From a virus, in the IMG/VR virus record IMGVR_UViG_3300009509_000028, positions 1 through 50,386 of that record: a stretch of 50,386 bases of DNA, one strand, 5' to 3'. Below, piece after piece: positions 47,488 through 50,386 of this stretch (its first letter is position 1; the number at the start of each line of letters is the position of its first letter). Below the pieces are notes generated by a model. It saw only the letters and a program-made list of their open reading frames with translations, was not told where the DNA came from and did no database searches. Position numbers and translations under genes: made by a program.

Positions 47488-48975
47488 ATGGCTAGGACTC
47501 GCGACATGACACTGATCCTCGGAGGACCGGGGACAGGAAAGACGACGCGACTGATTAACATCGTGGCGGAGAAGCTGGAGCAGGGCATCTCGCCGGCGCG
47601 TATCGGGTTCGTGTCATTCACCAGAAAGGCAGCTAGAGAGGCCGCAGAGCGCGCATGCGCCCGGTTCGGTCTGCAGCCTTCGTCGTTGCCTTACTTCCGG
47701 ACGTTGCACTCTCTGGCGTACGCTCAGGCGGGCGTACGGCAGGCGGAGGTCATGGGACGCAAGGACATGCTCGCCTTCGGTGAACTGGTCGGCATGAACT
47801 TCTCCGCGTACATCTCGATGGACGGACCGATGGTTGCCGGCGGCGAGGGCGACAAGATGATGCAGATACTGGCGTATTCGCGCGCGACGTGTAAGACGCT
47901 GGAGGAAGCGTGGCACGAGACCGGTGAGGGTGTGGAATGGTTCGAGCTGCAGTACTTCGCCGAGAGCTTCGCGAACTTCAAGCGCGACATGTACAAGATC
48001 GACTTCGACGATATGCTTGATCGTTACGAGCAGAACTGCAACCCGGTCGATCTGGATGTCGTGATCATCGACGAAGCACAGGACCTGTCCGCGCGACAGT
48101 GGCAGCTTGCGCGTCACGCGTTCAAGTTTGTCCCGGAGATTTACATTGCCGGCGATGATGATCAGGCGATCTACCGGTGGAGTGGCGCCGATATCGAGCA
48201 CTTCCTGCGACTCAGCAAAAACCCGGAAGTATTGCCGCACAGTTACCGGTTACCGCGGGAGGTGTACGACCTCGCGAACAAAGTCTCCGGGAAGATCGCG
48301 CACAGGTACGCGAAGAACTGGACATGCGCAGAGCACCGCGGCGACGTGATACGCACGAATGCCTTCGACGACTTCGACTATGGTAATGGCAGCTGGATGA
48401 TCCTCGCGCGCAGTCACTTCTTCCTGAACGACTTCAAGGAAGAGGTCAAAGCGTCCGGGCATCCGTTCCGCACGAGCAGCGGTTCGTCTCTCGATGCTGA
48501 CGAGGTTCGCGCGATCCTGATCCACGAGCGTGTGCGCAATGGCAAGGACGTTTCTGCCGAAGACGTCGTGCACCTGAACAAGTACCTCGGGCACAATCGA
48601 TTCAAGCCCGGGGCACTCGACGAGACTCAACGCTACGCGCAGAAGCATATCGCGCAGATGGGATACGCGTTCGAGGCACCGTGGTATGACGCGCTGCTGA
48701 CAATCGGCGACGCGGATCGACAGTACTATCAGGCGGTCCTGCGCAACGGGCACAAGCTCAACGAGGAGCCGTCGATCTACATCGGAACGATCCACAGTGT
48801 CAAGGGCGGCGAGGCTGACAACGTGGTACTGATGACCGACATCTCGTACCGCACAAGCCGCGGTCTTGAGATGTCCCCGGATGACGAGCACCGGGTATTC
48901 TATACCGGTCTGACCCGGGCGAAGCAGAACCTGTACATTCTCGACCCCACGACACAGGAAAGTTATGACCTGTAA
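47488..48975 (+). CDS. UvrD-like SF1 helicase
   Basis: A 495-aa protein. The Walker A GGPGTGKTTRL is at residues 12-22. DEAQDLS (about 195-201), GDDDQAIYRWSGAD (about 221), TIHSVKGGEADNVVLMTDI (about 434) and YTGLTRAKQNLYIL (about 471) are the SF1A UvrD/Rep motifs. It unwinds DNA 3'-5' in replication or repair. It is shorter than UvrD (~720 aa), as for compact phage/mobile-element versions. The gap before it is 12 bp; after it the early promoter begins. Confidence 0.9.
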   Translation: MARTRDMTLILGGPGTGKTTRLINIVAEKLEQGISPARIGFVSFTRKAAREAAERACARFGLQPSSLPYFRTLHSLAYAQAGVRQAEVMGRKDMLAFGELVGMNFSAYISMDGPMVAGGEGDKMMQILAYSRATCKTLEEAWHETGEGVEWFELQYFAESFANFKRDMYKIDFDDMLDRYEQNCNPVDLDVVIIDEAQDLSARQWQLARHAFKFVPEIYIAGDDDQAIYRWSGADIEHFLRLSKNPEVLPHSYRLPREVYDLANKVSGKIAHRYAKNWTCAEHRGDVIRTNAFDDFDYGNGSWMILARSHFFLNDFKEEVKASGHPFRTSSGSSLDADEVRAILIHERVRNGKDVSAEDVVHLNKYLGHNRFKPGALDETQRYAQKHIAQMGYAFEAPWYDALLTIGDADRQYYQAVLRNGHKLNEEPSIYIGTIHSVKGGEADNVVLMTDISYRTSRGLEMSPDDEHRVFYTGLTRAKQNLYILDPTTQESYDL

Positions 48976-48983
48976 AATAATGC

Positions 48984-49011
48984 TTGACTTTTATCCGTGG
49001 CTGTCGATAAT
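48984..49011 (+). promoter_or_regulatory. early promoter copy on the + strand
   Basis: TTGACT (48984-48989), 16 bp, GATAAT (49006-49011), within AATGCTTGACTTTTATCC. The leader then reads CAGAAAGAGGGCACGACAATG to the DUF932 start, closely matching the leftward GAGGACACGACCATG leader. The same module as on the minus strand, so one factor set probably reads both. Confidence 0.85.
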
Positions 49012-49053
49012 AGAAGCGTAACATTCATTCACACACAGAAAGAGGGCACGACA

Positions 49054-50028
49054 ATGGCAGCACAAATAGATACCAGTAACAACCGCCACAATATCGCATT
49101 CATCGGGGAAACCCCGTGGCACGGTCATGGCGAACGCCTCGAACCCGGTGCGGGTCTCGACGTATGGTGCGAAAGGGCAGGACTCACGCACAACGTGATC
49201 AAGGTGCCGACCTATATCGACGGTCCAGACGGCGAGAAGCTGGAGGTCGCAGGATCGAAGGCGCTGGTCCGCGACGATACGTACAAGGTCCTGTCGATGG
49301 TGGGCAATGACTACAAGATCGTGCAGCCGCGCGAAGTCATCGAGTTCTACCGCAGCCTCGTGGAAAACGAAGGCATGCAGATGGAAACCGCCGGCAGTTT
49401 GCAGGGCGGGCGCAAGGTGTGGGCACTGGCACGCACAGGCGAGGAAGCGAGCATCAAGGGACGCGATGTGGTCCGGCAGTATGTTCTCTTCGCGACAGGC
49501 TACGACCGCCGCATGGCGAGCGCAGTCGCACAGACCGCGATCCGGGTAGTCTGCAACAATACCTTCTCGCTCGCGATCGGTGAGAACGGTGAACGCGCTG
49601 ACGTTCGTGTGCCGCACTGCTCTGTGTTCAATGCCGACAAGATCAAGGCACAGATGGGGCTGGAGACGAACGCATGGAGCGAGTACATCTACAAGGCTCG
49701 CACCATGGCTGACCGCAAGGTAACGCCCGACGAGATGATCAAGTACTTCGTCGAGCTGTTCTATGGCAGGATGGACGAGGTCGATCTGACGAACAAGCTG
49801 GTCGAGCGCAAGCTGGCGAAGATCGTCAACATCTACCAGCACGCTGTCGGTCAAGACATCCTCGGCGCAGCGAACACCGCGTGGGGCTTGCACAACGCAG
49901 TTACCCGGTTCATGGACTACGAGAACGCCGAGCGCTCTGCCGGTGGTCGCTTGAACAACGCATGGTTCGGCAAAGGCGTCGCCGTCAAGCAGAAGAGCTT
50001 CGACATGGCGCTGAAGCTGGCGGCGTGA
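49054..50028 (+). CDS. DUF932 family protein
   Basis: The start at ATG 49054 carries the early leader; the upstream in-frame ATG at 48997 lies between promoter elements. 324 aa: IAFIGETPWHGHGERLEPGA, LVRDDTYKVLSMVGNDYKIV, FYRSLVENEGMQMETAGSLQ, ARTGEEASIKGRDVVRQYVL, TAIRVVCNNTFSLAIGENGE match DUF932, a phage/plasmid-like family. Members are widespread near replication genes; the precise role is unsettled. Expression from an early promoter fits an early function. Confidence 0.9.
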   Translation: MAAQIDTSNNRHNIAFIGETPWHGHGERLEPGAGLDVWCERAGLTHNVIKVPTYIDGPDGEKLEVAGSKALVRDDTYKVLSMVGNDYKIVQPREVIEFYRSLVENEGMQMETAGSLQGGRKVWALARTGEEASIKGRDVVRQYVLFATGYDRRMASAVAQTAIRVVCNNTFSLAIGENGERADVRVPHCSVFNADKIKAQMGLETNAWSEYIYKARTMADRKVTPDEMIKYFVELFYGRMDEVDLTNKLVERKLAKIVNIYQHAVGQDILGAANTAWGLHNAVTRFMDYENAERSAGGRLNNAWFGKGVAVKQKSFDMALKLAA

Positions 50029-50386
50029 TTGCCTATCTCGTAGACCTCCGCAACATGACGGTGATCGGGAAGTACAACTCGATCACCGTCGCGAAGGCGG
50101 CACGCGACCGGGTCGAGTACCCGGTCGAAGTCGTCACTGCGACGCGGATCGGATTGCGCAAGCTGCCGGCAGCTGAACTGACCGTGCTGCTGATCAATAT
50201 CCAGCAATACAAGGGGCGCTGCGCGGAGAAGGTCATGAAGGCAATGCGCAGAGTACCGCGCGACATAATCGTGCTGCGCGTATGTCAGGCACTGCGCGAT
50301 GCGGACTGGAGCAACAGGTTACAGGTCGAGGTGCGCACGAAACGACTCGAACCGAAGAACGAGATCAAGCCGGCACGCCGCAAGTC
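50025..50386 (+). CDS. hypothetical protein, cut by the window end (120 aa visible)
   Basis: GTG 50025 overlaps the DUF932 stop (GTGA) and the frame is open to the window edge. MIAYLVDLRNMTVIGKYNSI, TVAKAARDRVEYPVEVVTAT, RKLPAAELTVLLINIQQYKG and CAEKVMKAMRRVPRDIIVLR are consistent with a real basic protein. The VGKYNSITVAKAARDRV-like opening resembles small phage proteins, but I cannot name a family. The 3' end is missing. Confidence 0.6.
   Translation, partial: MIAYLVDLRNMTVIGKYNSITVAKAARDRVEYPVEVVTATRIGLRKLPAAELTVLLINIQQYKGRCAEKVMKAMRRVPRDIIVLRVCQALRDADWSNRLQVEVRTKRLEPKNEIKPARRK

Noticed and set aside
1-50386. Insertion sequence, integrase or repressor
   Set aside because: No transposase/integrase motifs, terminal inverted repeats with target duplications or HTH repressor were recognised in this window.

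Overview
This window is a piece of a tailed-phage genome (long-tailed siphovirus architecture) that probably infects a Gram-negative host. The phage assignment rests on an ordered head-to-tail gene set: MuF-type minor head protein, scaffold, P22-like coat protein, head-tail connector genes, tail tube, frameshifted tail-assembly chaperone, 1276-aa tape measure and tail tip. It also rests on a lysis cassette and a phage replication module. The Gram-negative assignment is inferred from a GTA/lambdoid-type tail tip (DUF2460, DUF2163/BR0599, NlpC/P60, baseplate hub), a lipobox protein beside a GH24 endolysin, and nucleotide-sugar genes typical of surface polysaccharides. The sequence is GC-rich with few gaps, and genes commonly overlap as ATGA or TGATG. 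I see no integrase, repressor, tRNA or CRISPR. Terminase, portal and DNA polymerase are not in this window.

Layout. (1) 1-9833, rightward: the end of an upstream gene, a membrane-anchored beta-rich protein, a 50-aa protein and a 2535-aa polyvalent head protein. The latter carries a MuF domain, a zeta-toxin-like P-loop kinase, long helical repeats, a HipA-like kinase fold and a possible C-terminal toxin-like domain. Small orphan genes follow; two of them sit behind an early-type promoter. (2) 9961-19897: head genes (scaffold, coat, connectors) interleaved with a sugar module consisting of a DUF115 protein, a GT-A transferase, GDP-mannose 4,6-dehydratase, a methyltransferase, a KpsS-like protein and a GT8-like transferase. 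(3) 20124-36205: tail tube, G/GT chaperone with a GGGAAAG slippery site, tape measure, tail tip and a five-fold LamG fibre. The hub gene is split at a UCC-UGA-C site that could be a +1 frameshift. (4) 36221-37820: lysis cassette with a membrane protein, GH24 endolysin, lipoprotein and alpha/beta hydrolase.

(5) 37821-38250: a convergent junction without genes. It holds a nested ~119-nt inverted repeat, nine copies of TGATAC/GTATCA (counting flanks), candidate terminators and a possible rightward promoter. (6) 38251-41599, leftward: twelve tiny orphan genes (38-104 aa) in units with near-identical sigma70-type promoters (TTGACTTTTATGC, then GATAAT) and a repeated GAGGACACGACCATG start leader. 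This is probably the early host-takeover or anti-defence region. (7) 41774-50386, rightward: an SNF2 helicase, two unknowns, an SSB-like protein ending EDIPF, an archaeo-eukaryotic-type primase ending EVPF, small Zn-ribbon and membrane proteins, a UvrD-like helicase, a DUF932 protein under the same early promoter, and a gene cut by the window end.

How it works together: the early promoters on both strands link the leftward orphan block, the DUF932 gene and a two-gene cassette inside the structural region into one likely early regulon. The AEP primase, SSB-like protein and two helicases form the replication/recombination set. The structural genes build a P22-like capsid on a long tail, and the embedded sugar genes probably modify virion or host glycans. 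All functions are inferred from reading the sequence; no database search was run.
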